DNA from: Limonium bicolor
Lineage: Eukaryota; Streptophyta; Magnoliopsida; Caryophyllales; Plumbaginaceae
Length of the DNA: 64,000 nt
Assembly (NCBI GenBank): GCA_023374045.1
Contig: CM041777.1
Location: 104,486,046 to 104,550,045, forward strand
Direction of reading: 5' to 3'
Shown here: piece after piece, positions 48,390 to 59,891 of the stretch
Numbering within the stretch: the stretch's first letter is position 1
How the letters are laid out: each line of letters starts with the position of its first letter
Notes under the pieces: model-generated
Told to the model about the DNA's origin: nothing
The model's input: the letters and a program-made list of their open reading frames with translations, nothing else
The model's database searches: none
Position numbers and translations under genes: made by a program

Positions 48390-49867
48390 AAAATCTGGGC
48401 CCTTCTCCAAAGAAAAATATGCCCACCCAACCCACCCATTGAAACCCACTTCCACCTTCATTTTCGTTCCAGGGGCGGAAATTTACATCCTCCACTCTGA
48501 GCAAGCACCACCACTACCATCTTACATCCATACGGCTAAACAAAGAGGGAGAATGTTTACATTCTCCAGTTTGACGAAGCAATACCACCATCACCCGGTT
48601 TTCAATACAATATTAATGACGGCAAACAACTCCTTCAAAACCAGGTTTTGTGGAGTTTGTATTTTCCTACTGTAATTGTTGCGTAATACTTTGTTTTGAT
48701 CCAGGTGGTTCGGCCCTACTCATTGCCAAATTCCTATTCCCTGCTACCATTGTCAACTTTCATTTATGATCCGGGATAATGACGAACATGCGTCTAGCTA
48801 GAGACGTTAAACCCGGGCAGCTTGGTGGGAGGCAACCCACTATCTATCTATTGTCTTTCCTTTAATTTAATATTGTTTCCTTTTTGTACTATATTTCACT
48901 TTTATTTGTTATAATAAAATGCAGGTTTTACTTGAGTACTTCTGGCTGTGTAGGATATTCTTTACAGGTATATTTCATGACATTCCACAGCTGCACTCAA
49001 GTGTGGGGGCTCACACACTTACGAAATTTGGGGAGTACACTCTTTCCCTTTTTGTGCCCTATTAATTTAATTCCATCTACACAATGAGGGCATTGCTTCA
49101 GCTTAAGTGTGGGGGAGAGCCCTTTTCGGGGCATTTTTGTGCTTAAAATGTTTAAATCTCTCTGCTTGTCTTGCATGTGTTCAAAAATTAAAATTATGGG
49201 CCCTGCTAATATAGGTTGTTCTCTTTATGAATAAATAATATTATGAATTGTGGGATAAATGGTACAAATTTAAAAATTTTCATTTGATCACTTTTGAGGA
49301 GCATTTTTATGCGGTGTGACCAAATAATCTGCAAATGGTTGGATTTTTATTGCTCAGGGTTCTTTCTGTCTTCTCTCTTAGGGATTGCTAAGGGGTGCTT
49401 CTCTGTTAAAAAATATACATAAAATAAAGAAGGGACTTGCGAGACGCCATTGGAACCAACGAAGAGAGTTGAGTGTTCTTAAAAACAAAGGCGTGATGCC
49501 TACATTTTATCTTCTCATCCTTTATGCAAAAGTGAAACAAATGCATAAATCTATTTTTCCTTTTGTTTTCTCCTCAATGCCCATTCTTGAGAGAAGTTGG
49601 CCATGGTAAAAGTTCTCAGAGTCACCTAAACAAAGAAGCATTGAAGTACCTTGGATCATACCCCGAAACTCTATATTTTATTTTTACCCTGAGCACACCT
49701 ATGCCACCAGCAGTTGATTTTTCACACTCCTCGAAAAAATTTAAAGATCATGTACTGTTCACCTCTTTATCCTACCCTTCATAATAATATATGTTAGTAT
49801 TGAGCATTCCCTACTTACTTGGGTACATGGTTTTGCTTGAGGACAAGAAAAAATAAGTGTGGGGGTG
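48390..49867 (+). other. TR-GAG 3' non-coding region
   Basis: No pol. It holds an AGACGTTAAA...TTGGTGGGAGGCAACCCA block at 48803-48839, a motif I know from Athila-group 3' regions, and three exact AAGTGTGGGGG copies at 48999, 49105 and 49855. The first ~200 bp, in another frame, keep the acidic-module coding similarity. Confidence 0.65.
49855..49867 (+). other. Polypurine tract of TR-GAG element
   Basis: AAGTGTGGGGGTG abuts the 3' LTR start at 49868. Two identical AAGTGTGGGGG words lie upstream at 48999-49009 and 49105-49115. Confidence 0.75.
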
Positions 49868-51314
49868 TGATAAGTGTCCAAATGAGCATGTTTTATAGGT
49901 GTATTTCATATATTATATTAGCACTTTTCTTGCTCATTTCTCCACTTTGGTTAGTTTTCCTCTAGTTTATGTTTTATTGATTATCTCACAAATTTATTGG
50001 TTAAACATGAGGAAAACCAAGCTAGGAGCAAATTACACGAAGAGACGAACGCGTAGGCGAAAACGGGGATCAAATCGGAGCTCAAACGAAGATTTTAGAG
50101 GCAAAACAATTTTTGTCCGAACCACCGTCCGGACGTACTGGTTCGGACGCGCGCTCCGCGCAGCGTCGACATGTCCGAACCAGCTGGTCCGGACCATGGT
50201 CCGGATGCACGCAATTTGCCAGCAAAAAAGGAGCCGTGTGAAGAGATAAAATCCTTATCTCTTCACACGCAATTACCACCGCCTTACCACCCCATTTACC
50301 CTATATTTCTCTATAAATACACCTCCAAACCTCCATTAAATGATATCTCATTCCACCCCAAACTTATGCCATTTTCCTTCCATAAAAATACCTTAAAACT
50401 CTCCAAAAATCATACATCTCATCCACATATTATCCATATAAAATCCATACAACACCTCATTCCATAAAAACATTCCATTTCCATACCGTTGTTCTGTCCA
50501 ACCTCTGCCCAAATATCAGCAGTCAAGATCGTGGAGCTGAATTAATTATCTTTCCCAGATGATTTCTTTTACTTCTTATTCTGTCCTTTTAATGATGTTG
50601 GGCTAAGAGGATTTACTCCGGGCAAAGGTTAATTTATAGTCTGTTTAATTATGTAATCTATATTTCTACCGGTTAAAATAAATACAGTTTGTTACGATTA
50701 AAGTTTATCTCTCACCTTTTTAATAAATTTCATCGATTTATTAAAAAGCTCTACTAAATCTGTTTTAATCTGATCGGTGACAAACAGATAGGTTAATTAA
50801 GCCGTAAATCTGGAGGAAACTTGTTTTCATCGGATAAGTTAGTACTCAGATGCATAAATTATTTCTCATATCTAAACCGTCCGTTTACACGTATTTTGCT
50901 TGAGTTTTCATCGGACCTTGCATTTTCAGGTAAACGAGTTCTTAAGAGTTTTCATCGGACCTTAAGAAAATAAGAGGAATTTTGCCAAACAATTATAATT
51001 AAACCGGTAGAGATAGCATAATTAATCAGATTATATAACCTGAACCCGGAGTCCCGTTTAATTTATCTTCAACTCAGTTAATCTTATCTGTTGTTTCATT
51101 TTACAAAAACAAGTCAATTAATCCCCCTCTTGTGACAAAGCTTAGGTACTTAATAATTCACCTTAGTCCCACGGTTCGATATCCGGTCGCTTACACTTTA
51201 CTATACTACTACGACCGGGATTTGTTTGCAGCCCGACTGTTATTTTGAGTTCTTAATTTCTTTTCTTTTGTTTTAATTACACCAGTTCCAACCACTCACA
51301 ATATATAGTCTGCA
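49868..51314 (+). repeat. TR-GAG 3' LTR, 1447 bp
   Basis: About 99% identical to 44334-45774 by eye. It has an extra GTTAGTA-like insertion near 50838 and loses the last base pair of the 20-bp palindrome (GTCCGGAT in place of GTCCGGAC). Confidence 0.93.
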
Positions 51315-51319
51315 AATAT

Positions 51320-53320
51320 GAGTTTAGGTTCGTCATCTTTCATCTTTCATTTAAATGTGTGAACAAGTCACTGAGTGAAAATTTCATGAGAGTGCCTTAA
51401 GCGGTAAAACTAAGAGAGTTTGGGCATGTCATTTTTACACTACTCCAGTGAGACCATATTCAAAGGTAAGGTAAACGGCATAACTCCGAACGAAGGAGAT
51501 ACTTTGTAAATTTACGCTTAAGACTTGCGAAAGGTAACAAGAAATGGATACACAACTACTAAGAATGACGAAGCACCTAGGTATAGCACCACACAGCAAA
51601 AAAACTTGTGAACCCTGAAATTAAACCCTAGGCACCCCCGCTGAGCCTTTCATATATCCCTTTTTGATATCTAAAGCTCCACAAAAGAAGCCAGCCAATG
51701 ATGAACAACCAACCTGGTGACTATATGAAACAAAAAACCCGGCTCTTAGACGATGATACCACAAATGCCAATAAATGTTAAACTTTTGGGTGATAGTTCT
51801 TGCGAATATTTAGGAAACAAAGCCCGATGATAACCTCAAGAATTTCGTCACTCAAAGCTGTCTGACTGTATTGTTTTTTTCAAAACAAATCTATTTTCAT
51901 TAAAACTCGGTGGTTTAGCAAATTGTGGAAGCTAACTGGTCTAGCCCGGTGATCTTGGGAATGATACAAATGCTCAAAATGAATGATAAGACAAGGTACT
52001 CCTCTGATTATGAACTTTCTGAAATAAAAAAAGGCCTTGTTTATCCGGTTATTAAGCCCTTGGGGTGCTTTTATCACCTATCTACCTAAGATCTCGGGAT
52101 CTGGAATAGTTGGTCCAACACCGCTACAGGGATAAAGAGAAAAGTCTGAGTGACAGGATAATCATGCAATCTACAATAAAATCGTTTGTTATGAAAATCC
52201 TAAAGGAAGAAAAGTTTTTGCATGCGAAAAAGGTTAATTTCTATTTTTGATCATGAGTACGTGGTGTTGAAAGGTAATATGGAACAAGACATTACTTCCC
52301 ACCCCTTGTCATCCAAAATAAAAAGGAAAAAGGAATGAAATTAGTGGAAGGTCCCGAGCTATGCCGTGTTTAGTTTTTACAATTAAACTTTTTCATGCCT
52401 TTAATAAATCCATTCTTTTCACTGTTTATGAAAACTAACAACTAAGATCAACTTGATTATTATGATCATCATTTTGCTTGATTTTCTGATGCGCTTGTTT
52501 GATCCCCAAAAGTTCAATACTACGGCTTTGGAGGAAAAGTAAATCTAAGAGACGGTGCAAGTGACAGTTTCAGTCACTTTAATGGCTCCACATACCCCAA
52601 AATTCCTTCATGGTCCCGTTGTCAATCATCATACCCCATGGCCACATTATAAGCTTCAAAGACTTCCAACTTAGTAGTTGTGTATCCAATCATGTGACAA
52701 GTGCAGGTCGAATGCGTAAATCCAACAAATACCAAATTCAATGGTCAAGAAGTTGTGACCTTAAGCAAGAAATGAGTGCAAACGCCAAACACGCTGAGTG
52801 TAGGATAGGAAGCACCACTTAAACACAAGCCTTAACCCTATGAGGACGAGACTTGTTCACATGTTTAATTAAATAAAATACTCGGGGCAATCGATTGTCC
52901 CGATCGATTGCCATAAACTTTAGCTCAGATTCTCTTAAAGAAAAATACTTAGGGCAATTGTTGGTTCCAACATTTGCTATGGCAACATCAACTGAAACCC
53001 AAAAGCTTAAGCACCACCAACGCCGCCACCACACAGGCACATATAAGCCCTAACCACCACATAAACACTCTCAGGCCTGTCATTAGCCTAACCTCCAGAA
53101 AAACATCAGGTTCGTCATAATCTCAATCACCAACCAATATCATAATCCAACCTCAAGCTTGTCATAAATTCTGAACACCAGTAAAAGGTTTTAGCACCAC
53201 AGCAAAAACTACACTTCTACCAGCTGCATGTTCATCTTCAAAGAAACAAAGTATAGATCTAAAGTCTTTAGTCAAGAAATGATTGTTTCACTTTCCTTTT
53301 TCAGTAGAATTTTTTCTTAA
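51320..53320 (+). other. Tat-like interior, non-coding
   Basis: It continues the Tat-like element after the nested insertion. No gag, protease, RT, RNase H or integrase similarity is visible in either strand's open segments. Confidence 0.6.
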
Positions 53321-53321
53321 A

Positions 53322-53800
53322 CATTGCCGCGTTTGGCACATTTTCAGTAATTTCTTGCTTTGGACAATCTTCAATTCTCATCATTGCCATGTTTGGCACA
53401 TTTTCAGCAATTTCTTGCTTTAGACAATTTTCAAGCCACATTTGGCACATTTTCCAGCAATTTCTTGCTTTAAACAATCTTCAATCTTCATCATTGCCAC
53501 GTTTGGCATATTTCAGCAATTTCTTGCTTTAGACAATTTTCAAGCCACGATTGGCACATTTTCCAACAATTTCTTGTTTTGGACAATTTTCAATCCTCAT
53601 CATTGCCATGTGTGGCACATTTTCAGCAATTTCTTGCTTTGAACAATTTTCAAGCCACATTTGACACATTTTCCAACTATTTCTTATTTTGAAAAATTTT
53701 CAATCCTCATCATAGCCATGTTTGGCATGTTTTTCCAGCAATTCTTGCTTTAGACATTTTTCATACCTCATCATTGCCACGTTTCGCACTTTCACAATAA
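53322..53800 (+). repeat. Minisatellite 1: TTTGGCACATTTTC..TTTCTTGCTTT, 9 units
   Basis: TTGGCA-type words recur nine times with spacings alternating about 60 and 50 bp, a ~110-bp dimeric higher-order unit. Each unit has ATTTTC(C)AGCAATTTCTTGCTTTAGACAATTTTCAA. The longer half adds TC(C/T)TCATCATTGCCA. Confidence 0.85.
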
Positions 53801-53819
53801 GTTCTTATTATAACCATTT

Positions 53820-54170
53820 GTACGAGACCATTATCATTGGATCACCTCATATGTAAGACTCCATCCCAACTTTAGTTCGAGACCTAGCATCGTTTTTAGT
53901 ACGAGACCAAGCATAGACCTAGCACCTTCATTCAGTGCGAGACCCATCATTTTCTTCATTTCTAGTGAAAAACCTAGCATAATTTCCAGTACGATACCTA
54001 GCATCTTCATTTAGTACGACACTTTAGTGCGAGACCTAGAATCAGTGCAAGACTTAGCATATTCAATTAGTACAAGACTTTAGTGCGAGATCAGTGCAAG
54101 ACCATTGTGAGATTAGTACGAGACCAAGTATCAACATCAGTGTGAGACAAGTACGAGATAGTGCATGACC
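53820..54170 (+). repeat. Minisatellite 2: AGT(A/G)CGAGACC(T)AGCAT, degenerate
   Basis: About a dozen copies of AGT(A/G)CGAGACCTAGCAT at irregular spacings of 15-45 bp, more diverged toward the right. Confidence 0.75.
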
Positions 54171-54434
54171 AAAGTTGGCGGGGCAGAGGCAATAAGTCCC
54201 CATCTTCATGTCAACTTTTTAGGGTGAAACAACTAGTGGGCAGTGGTAATAAGTCTCCTTGGTAATCTATAAGTTATCCCAGCACCCCAGTTGGTGGGCG
54301 GACGCAATAAGTCCCTAATGTATACCAGCCAGGAGCATTGGAACAGGTTTCGGTCCCCAGATGCATCCGAGCATCATCAGCATATCATATCATCTTCATA
54401 TGCATATCATTGGCATGCCATCTACATTTTCACT

Positions 54435-54590
54435 ACAGGTTCCTGACACCTTCATGCTTGGCGTAGTTTATCCATTTTAGGTTCCCGACACCTTCATGCT
54501 CGGCGTATTTCATTCACTTTTAGGTTCCGGACACCTTAGAATGCTCGGTATAGTTAATTCATCCTTAGGTTTTGGCACCTTAGAATAGCC
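54435..54590 (+). repeat. Minisatellite 3: AGGTTCC(C)GACACCTTCATGCTCGGC, 3-4 units
   Basis: AGGTTCCTGACACC, AGGTTCCCGACACC and AGGTTCCGGACACC, then a diverged AGGTTTTGGCACC, follow at intervals of about 45 bp, each followed by ATGCT(T/C)GG. Confidence 0.8.
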
Positions 54591-54609
54591 TAGCAAACTT
54601 ATGCTTCTC

Positions 54610-54795
54610 TTTTAGGTAGTCAGCGTCTTAGAATAGCTTGACATCATATCATTTTCCATTGTTTAGGTAGTCACCGTTTTAGAACAGCTCGACAACATTT
54701 CATCACTTTAGGTAGTCAACGCCTTAGAATATATTGACATCATACCATTTTCAATCGTTTAGGTAGTCAGGGCCTTGGAATAGCTCGACAAAATT
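54610..54795 (+). repeat. Minisatellite 4: TTTAGGTAGTCA..TTAGAATAG, 4 units
   Basis: TTAGGTAGTCA occurs at about 54612, 54663, 54708 and 54759 (spacings 51, 45 and 51), each followed by a C(G/C)-TTAGAATAGCTTGACATCAT-like segment. Confidence 0.8.
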
Positions 54796-54910
54796 CAAGG
54801 TTTTTGGTACCATTTCAAAAAAAGGGAATAGACTTGTCAAAGTTGGGCAAAATTTTGGGATGTCACTCAAGCATCAACTAGACTCTTCATATCCATTACA
54901 AAGTCTAGTT

Positions 54911-54924
54911 TATGGGGGGAAATC
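54911..54924 (+). other. Polypurine tract of Tat-like element
   Basis: TATGGGGGGAAATC directly precedes the 3' LTR start TGTTATAC at 54925. Confidence 0.75.
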
Positions 54925-56946
54925 TGTTATACCCAAAATTTTGACTCTCAGGAAGGGCCCAAGTGCTCAAATGCGAAGACAAGGTCAAAATGGTCAAAAT
55001 GCACCAAGGCGGGATTTTCCAAGGATATTCTCGGGATTTTCAATTTTCATATGACTTGTTCACTATCTCCAAATACTTCCAAACACCATAGTCATTATGA
55101 AAGGTATTTCGTAATTTTCAGATAATATTTATTTTGGAAATTTAGCTTTTAATTCATATTATAAGCTAATTTCCTTATAATCAACACATGAAATAGCCTT
55201 AAAATGGAAAGAAAAGGTCTCAAAAAATTAAAATAAAATTTTCACATGGTTAGAATGGCTACATGTAGTCATCAACCTGAATTTTTTTTATTTGGAACCT
55301 TGACCCAAAATTCAAAAGAGAAATTCAAACATTCTTATAGTTTTCTCTCTCCTTTGGAAAATACCCAAATAACATCCAGATATCATGAAATTTTAACACA
55401 AGATAGAGGATGAATTTTAGAGACTAAAACCCTTTGGAATTTTGTAATTTTGACTTTCCAATCATAAGTTATGAATTTTGGAAAGTTTCAAATTGTAACA
55501 TTTTTATCTAATCAGTTATGTATCTACATAACCCGATTCTAACTCTTAAAATTCCTAAAAATTGTCTTTTACCTTTGGTTAAATTTTCAGAATTTTTGTC
55601 GACCTGTAGCATATTTTAAATAATAGATACTCTTAGAGCATAAATTAGGGCTTTAGATACAAATTTTTGTTCAATCAATTTGGCCATGCACTTTCTATAA
55701 AAGGACCTAACAAAAATGAACTAGGGTAGAAGAGAACACTACCCAAAGTCAGAAAACACAACCTCCAACCTTCTCCCCACATTTTTGCACTCCTGACCCT
55801 TAAATCTATAACGAAACTCTACTGAAATCACCCCCAAACCTCTGAAAACACAATATTTCTATGCCAATAAGATTTCTAATGATAAAAAACATATAAAACA
55901 CCACAAATACAGAAGAAAAAAAACCCTTAACAACATAAAGAAGAAGAAGAAGTCATAAGCTCAATTTGAAGTCAATCCGAAATCGGCATCAACTAAGCTT
56001 CGAAAGAATCCCGACGTGAAAGGTCACCTCAATTCGAAGGTAAAACAGGTTAGAACTCAGGTTTTCTAACTCTCCTTGACTTCACCAACTCTTTGTTACA
56101 ACTTGGAATCAAACCAAAATTTTTCGGCTCTCTAATTAGCGTTTTTCTTCCCCTCTGTCCAATAACTTGTTCATTAAGTTTCACCATTAATTCGAAGTCA
56201 AATTGAAAACTTTTGATTACTAACATGTTTAGAATCTTTCAAGCTACAAACCCATAAAATTTGAGCCAGAACACCACTTGGAACCACCAGAACGCCGCCA
56301 TCCGAGGCGAGGGTAGTCCGTGCCTGCGGACTGCATATCCGGGGTCCCGGACAGCATGTCCGTGGCCACGGACACCCTTGGACTACGGTGGGAACTTAAT
56401 TTTTAAATTTTTTAGGTTCTTTCAAACTATGTCCGGGCCCACGGACATCCTGTCCATGGCCTTGAACTTTTACAAGGGTCCGTGGCCTCGAACATTAGGT
56501 CCGTGGCTACGAACGGAAACAAAATTTGACTTAATTCTGCCTCTGAAACCCTAGTTTAGGTAATTTTAATTTCCACTTTTATTTTCAATCAAAAATATCA
56601 AAAATACAAAAAAATCAGAAACATGCGCGCTTAGGTAAAACAAACTCGTTAAAAGCCATAAATAACCTAAGTAGAGGAAAAACGACCTAGGAGGGGTAAT
56701 GAAAGTAATTTGAACCCTATATAAGTCGAATACCAAGCCCCTGAACCCAAACTCTCCTTTCCTATTTAATCTAGGCTGAAATTAGGCGGTGACTCTAATT
56801 AGGTTCCAGTGAGCTAACTTAGGACTTAGTAATTAATGTTTTATGACATAGTTATGAAGCTTAGATTATAAGTGGCCCTAGAACCCGACCAGATCCTAAT
56901 CAAACCGAATCAACATAGGGTAGAGGTTCAAAAATCGAGGCTCACA
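54925..56946 (+). repeat. Tat-like 3' LTR, 2022 bp
   Basis: Direct repeat of 40213-42233 with many substitutions and a small tandem insertion near 55018-55040 (GGATTTTCCAAGG..GGGATTTTC). It keeps the palindrome GTCCGTGGCCACGGAC at 56358-56373. Confidence 0.9.
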
Positions 56947-56951
56947 ATAGC

Positions 56952-57900
56952 ACTCGCAATCGAAAACTTTGAGTAGGTTATATTTTGGGAAATGATGAAA
57001 AAGTATCTCAATTGGTGTTTTGCATGAGAGAGTGGGGGGGTGGAGGTATGGTTTAAAATATATACAAGTGTGTCAAAGGCCCTTTCCCAGAAAAGTAGAG
57101 GTAGGTGGGCATGTGCAAGGAGAGAGAGACCTTTTCAACTATGTGCCCATGTTTAACTTCAACACTCCCATTTTTCTGGTGAGAATATGGACAAGTAATG
57201 CGGTGGAATATTCCTTTTCCTTTTAGAATAGGAATTAGGGCTTTGAATTCACCCCTCCGCCAGTTTGCACGCTTTTGACAGTAGTATAAAAGTAATTTTC
57301 CACAAGAGTAAGGAAACAGGTAAAAACAGTAATAACATCTAACTTTGCATTAAGAGGAAAAAACCAAACAAAATGACTATAGTCATCCACCACAGACAAG
57401 TAATACCTAACACCATTTAGGGCCAAAACTGGTGCTGGTCCCCACACATCTAAGAATAATAACTGAAAGGGTTTTGTAGAGACAAAAAAAGTGAGAGGAT
57501 GTGGTAGAACATGAACTTTACCTAGACGACACCCTTCAAAAGTATTCAAATAACTGCCCTTAGAGGAAATAGGGATATTATTATTCCTAACAACAAAAGT
57601 AGTAATCCTTGAAGAAGTATGACCAAGGCGATCGTGCTATAAACTGGGACTGGTCTTTATTGCAGAAAAAGCCTGATAAGCCACACGTCTTTGGTGATTT
57701 GATAAGCTGGTGTTGAAGTAGTAAAGACCATTTCTAAGTCCCCCCTTGGTAGAACCTTCCTCGTATGTAGATCCTTCATTAGAAATAAGTAGGGTAAAAA
57801 ACAAAAGCAACATTATGATCTGAAGCAAATTGTCGAACTAAGAGGAGATTTTTTATGAGACGTGGAACATGAAGAAGATTTGAGAGAAGATAATTGCCTG
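56952..57900 (-). pseudogene. Copia GAG-pre-integrase and integrase core
   Basis: On the minus strand HDRLGH at 57637-57620 belongs to the GAG-pre-integrase zinc region. The open segment 57549-57235 carries the integrase core, with FLDVWGPAP supplying the first catalytic Asp, then VVDDYSHFVWFFPL. The second catalytic Asp, expected in QTDGGG, is Gly here (codon at 57259-57261), so the enzyme would be inactive. Pol is then cut by the Tat-like element at 56947. Confidence 0.87.
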
Positions 57901-58184
57901 TAGGTGTAGGAAGGAGACCAGCCCCTTGATGTTGAACAGGGAGAGAGGTGCCATTTCCAAAGCTTACTACATCTGATGTGTGGGTGAGGTCTTGGTCAAT
58001 AGCTAGGTTAGGCAGATCATGGGTAAAGTGATGTGTGGTTCTACTGTCTAGGTATCAGGTTTGGTTAGTAGGAAGAGTGGAGATATAATGGGCAATATAG
58101 GTAGGAGGGGGGCTTGATAGGCATGATCAAAATGGTGGTAACACCTGTCAGCTGTGTGGCCAACTTTTTTGTAAACCTGATAGA

Positions 58185-59041
58185 CTAGCCTATTGTCTGG
58201 TTTACCAGATAGGTGAGAGCTAGAGGTTGAGTAGTAAGTACCTCTTCCAGTACAATGATTTGAGTTTCTTCCTCCTCTGTTGATGTACCCCCTTTGTTGT
58301 ATGTTCTTTCTCCCCTGTTAATTTTGTTGCTGTTTTTGAAGTTGGTGTTATACTGGGTGGTATTTATAAATAGTTGGGCATTGGAGAGAATGTATGTGGT
58401 TTTTTCAAAGAGGAGAGTTTCATAGGAAAGAAGATAGCCATAAGCTACTTGAGGTGTAACAGCGGTGGTCATCATGGTGAGGTTGATGGCTACAGTATCA
58501 TATTCAGAGGGCAAACCGTGAACTATATAGCTTAGAAAATCACTATCAGAAATAGAATAGCCAGTAGAGGCCAGGGAGTTAACTATGTTCTTGTCACGCC
58601 CAAAGTAGTTAGCAATGGAGTCCGCACCTTTTTTTAATGCCTATGAGTGGAGATTTGAGTTGCATCACTCGAGCATTAAGCTGGGCAGAGAGGATATCTT
58701 TGATGCTGTCCCAAACTTCTTTAGAGGTTTGACAGGGAATGATTTGGTTGACAAGACTGTCACTCATATATTGACGTGGTAAGAACTTCCATGATAAATT
58801 TGTGTGTCTATCTCTATTTTGTACGAGCTAGGTTTAAAATTCCAATGATCCTTGCAGGATAACAGGGATTGGAGCTATCTACCCAGCCAAATAAGCCATA
58901 CCCACAAAGGTAAGGTTCAACTTGCTTTAGCCAGACTTGGTAGTTTTCAGCGGTGAGCTTGGTAAAATGTTGAGACGTGGAGACGAGTGAGGAGAAACAT
59001 AGATGAAGTGGTGGAGGAGCTACTAGAGCCCAAGGAACCAA
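58185..59041 (-). pseudogene. Copia gag
   Basis: Minus-strand segment 59041-58814 has KLTAENYQVWLKQVEPYL, the N-terminal gag block (KL...NY..W), and GLFGWVDSS. After a break, segment 58514-58185 has LPSEYD-like PSEYDTVAINL, the C-terminal gag block around L..EY....... The region between is frame-broken. It encoded the capsid-like protein of the copia element; there are stops and frameshifts. Confidence 0.82.
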
Positions 59042-59162
59042 AAGAAAAACCAGATTGAGGTGTGTCCTTGGAGGAGGAAGATAGAAGAAATCATGGGAAG
59101 CAGAGAAAGAGACGGCTGGAGGTAGAAGAAGAAAAAGAGAACAGAGTGACTAGATGTCTGCG

Positions 59163-59175
59163 GCTCTTGATACCA
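59163..59175 (-). other. Copia primer-binding site
   Basis: The minus strand reads TGGTATCAAGAGC directly after the 5' LTR, the copia tRNA-iMet PBS (usually TGGTATCAGAGC) with one extra A. Confidence 0.85.
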
Positions 59176-59362
59176 TGTTAAATGGCTCAAAAACTAGGTT
59201 AATCAATGATAACATTTGTAAAGGCACTGTTGTACTGATTGTGTCAATGTATATATATAGAATTGTAAGAATAGGCCCATACTACTTACATTAGGCTAAA
59301 GTCCTGTTTCCATTTTATTTGTTTTTGGGTGTTGTTCCGACGTGGGCCTGTGTATCTCATCA
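59176..59362 (-). repeat. Copia 5' LTR (right copy), 187 bp
   Basis: Ends TGTTAAAT...CTCATCA. Aligned with 37930-38130 it differs at an estimated 25-30 positions. The target duplication AGGTA follows at 59363. Confidence 0.88.
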
Positions 59363-59367
59363 AGGTA

Positions 59368-59891
59368 AAGTAGAAAATTATCTCCAATATCATTGGGGAT
59401 GTCATTGACCTGTTTTTGATCTATGGGGACTAATGTGACTCCTTAAGTTTATTTTCAATCTTTTGACCTTATAGGAAAGGACTTATGTAGGTGTATGATT
59501 TCAACATATTCGCTGTTTTTGCACCACCATAAACAAAAAATAATTATCACCCAATCCTTCTTATTAGAATATGGTGGTCTGAAGATGACTATTCACCGTA
59601 CGTAAAGCATAGTACCATTTTATTATTATTGTACGCATTGCACTACCACTTATTCTGATAGCTCAAGTTAAGCCTTCTAGCTAGATGCAGCATCACGCAT
59701 GCATGATGGGTAAAACAAAGCGTACTTAAGTGTATATGAGATACCACTACCATACATACTCATAAATCTTATACTTGGGATAGTCTTGGCAAGACTGGTC
59801 AACTACAGCTAATAGTTTCCGCGAGTAGATCTCCTTGCCAAACCCTTTATTTGCGAAAGTAAATTAGCTAGCTACATGGCTACTTTATCAA
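59368..59891. other. Spacer 3' of the C2H2 gene
   Basis: It will include the 3'UTR of the minus-strand zinc-finger gene. Nothing else recognised. Confidence 0.5.

Larger units (their letters stand above)
44334..51314 (+). mobile_element. Gag-only Athila-like LTR element (TR-GAG type)
   Basis: The LTRs are 44334-45774 and 49868-51314, TGATAAGTGTCC...AGTCTGCA, with target duplication AATAT at 44329-44333 and 51315-51319. The PBS TGGCGCCGTTGTCGGGGA is the Athila type. The only coding region is a gag of Athila type; protease, RT, RNase H and integrase are all absent. Gag-only LTR elements of this design are known in plants as TR-GAGs and depend on an autonomous partner. By hand count the LTRs differ by about 15 substitutions and a few small indels in 1.44 kb, so this is the youngest insertion of the nest. 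Confidence 0.92.
40213..56946 (+). mobile_element. Tat/Ogre-like Ty3/gypsy element, non-autonomous
   Basis: The LTRs are 40213-42233 and 54925-56946, both TGTTATAC...GGCTCACA, with target duplication ATAGC. The PBS TGGCGACTCTGCTGGGGA at 42237-42254 is of the kind used by Ogre/Tat elements, and a PPT precedes the right LTR. The interior, without the nested element at 44334-51314, is about 5.7 kb with no gag or pol domain. It consists of a GGCCCA-rich leader with a 30-bp repeat and a 3' region full of minisatellites. Non-coding tandem repeats before the 3' LTR are known for the Tat/Ogre group. The LTRs differ at roughly a tenth of positions in the first 100 bp, so it is younger than the copia host. 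Confidence 0.88.
37930..59362 (-). mobile_element. Ty1/copia element, decayed, host of a nested pair
   Basis: The LTRs are 37930-38130 and 59176-59362. The target duplication AGGTA is intact. The PBS beside the right LTR and the PPT beside the left LTR set the direction as minus. Gag, GAG-pre-integrase, integrase, RT and RNase H remnants follow in copia order (integrase before RT). A Tat/Ogre-like element inserted at 40213-56946, within the integrase half of pol, with its own target duplication ATAGC. Without it the element would be about 4.7 kb, normal for copia. The LTRs differ at very roughly 15% of positions by eye, making this the oldest layer. Short LTRs and a tRNA-iMet-type PBS would fit an Ale/Retrofit-like lineage, not proven here. 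Confidence 0.9.

Noticed and set aside
52819..53040. Trp-rich 73-codon minus-strand frame
   Set aside because: Lies in the non-coding interior of the Tat-like element; no domain.
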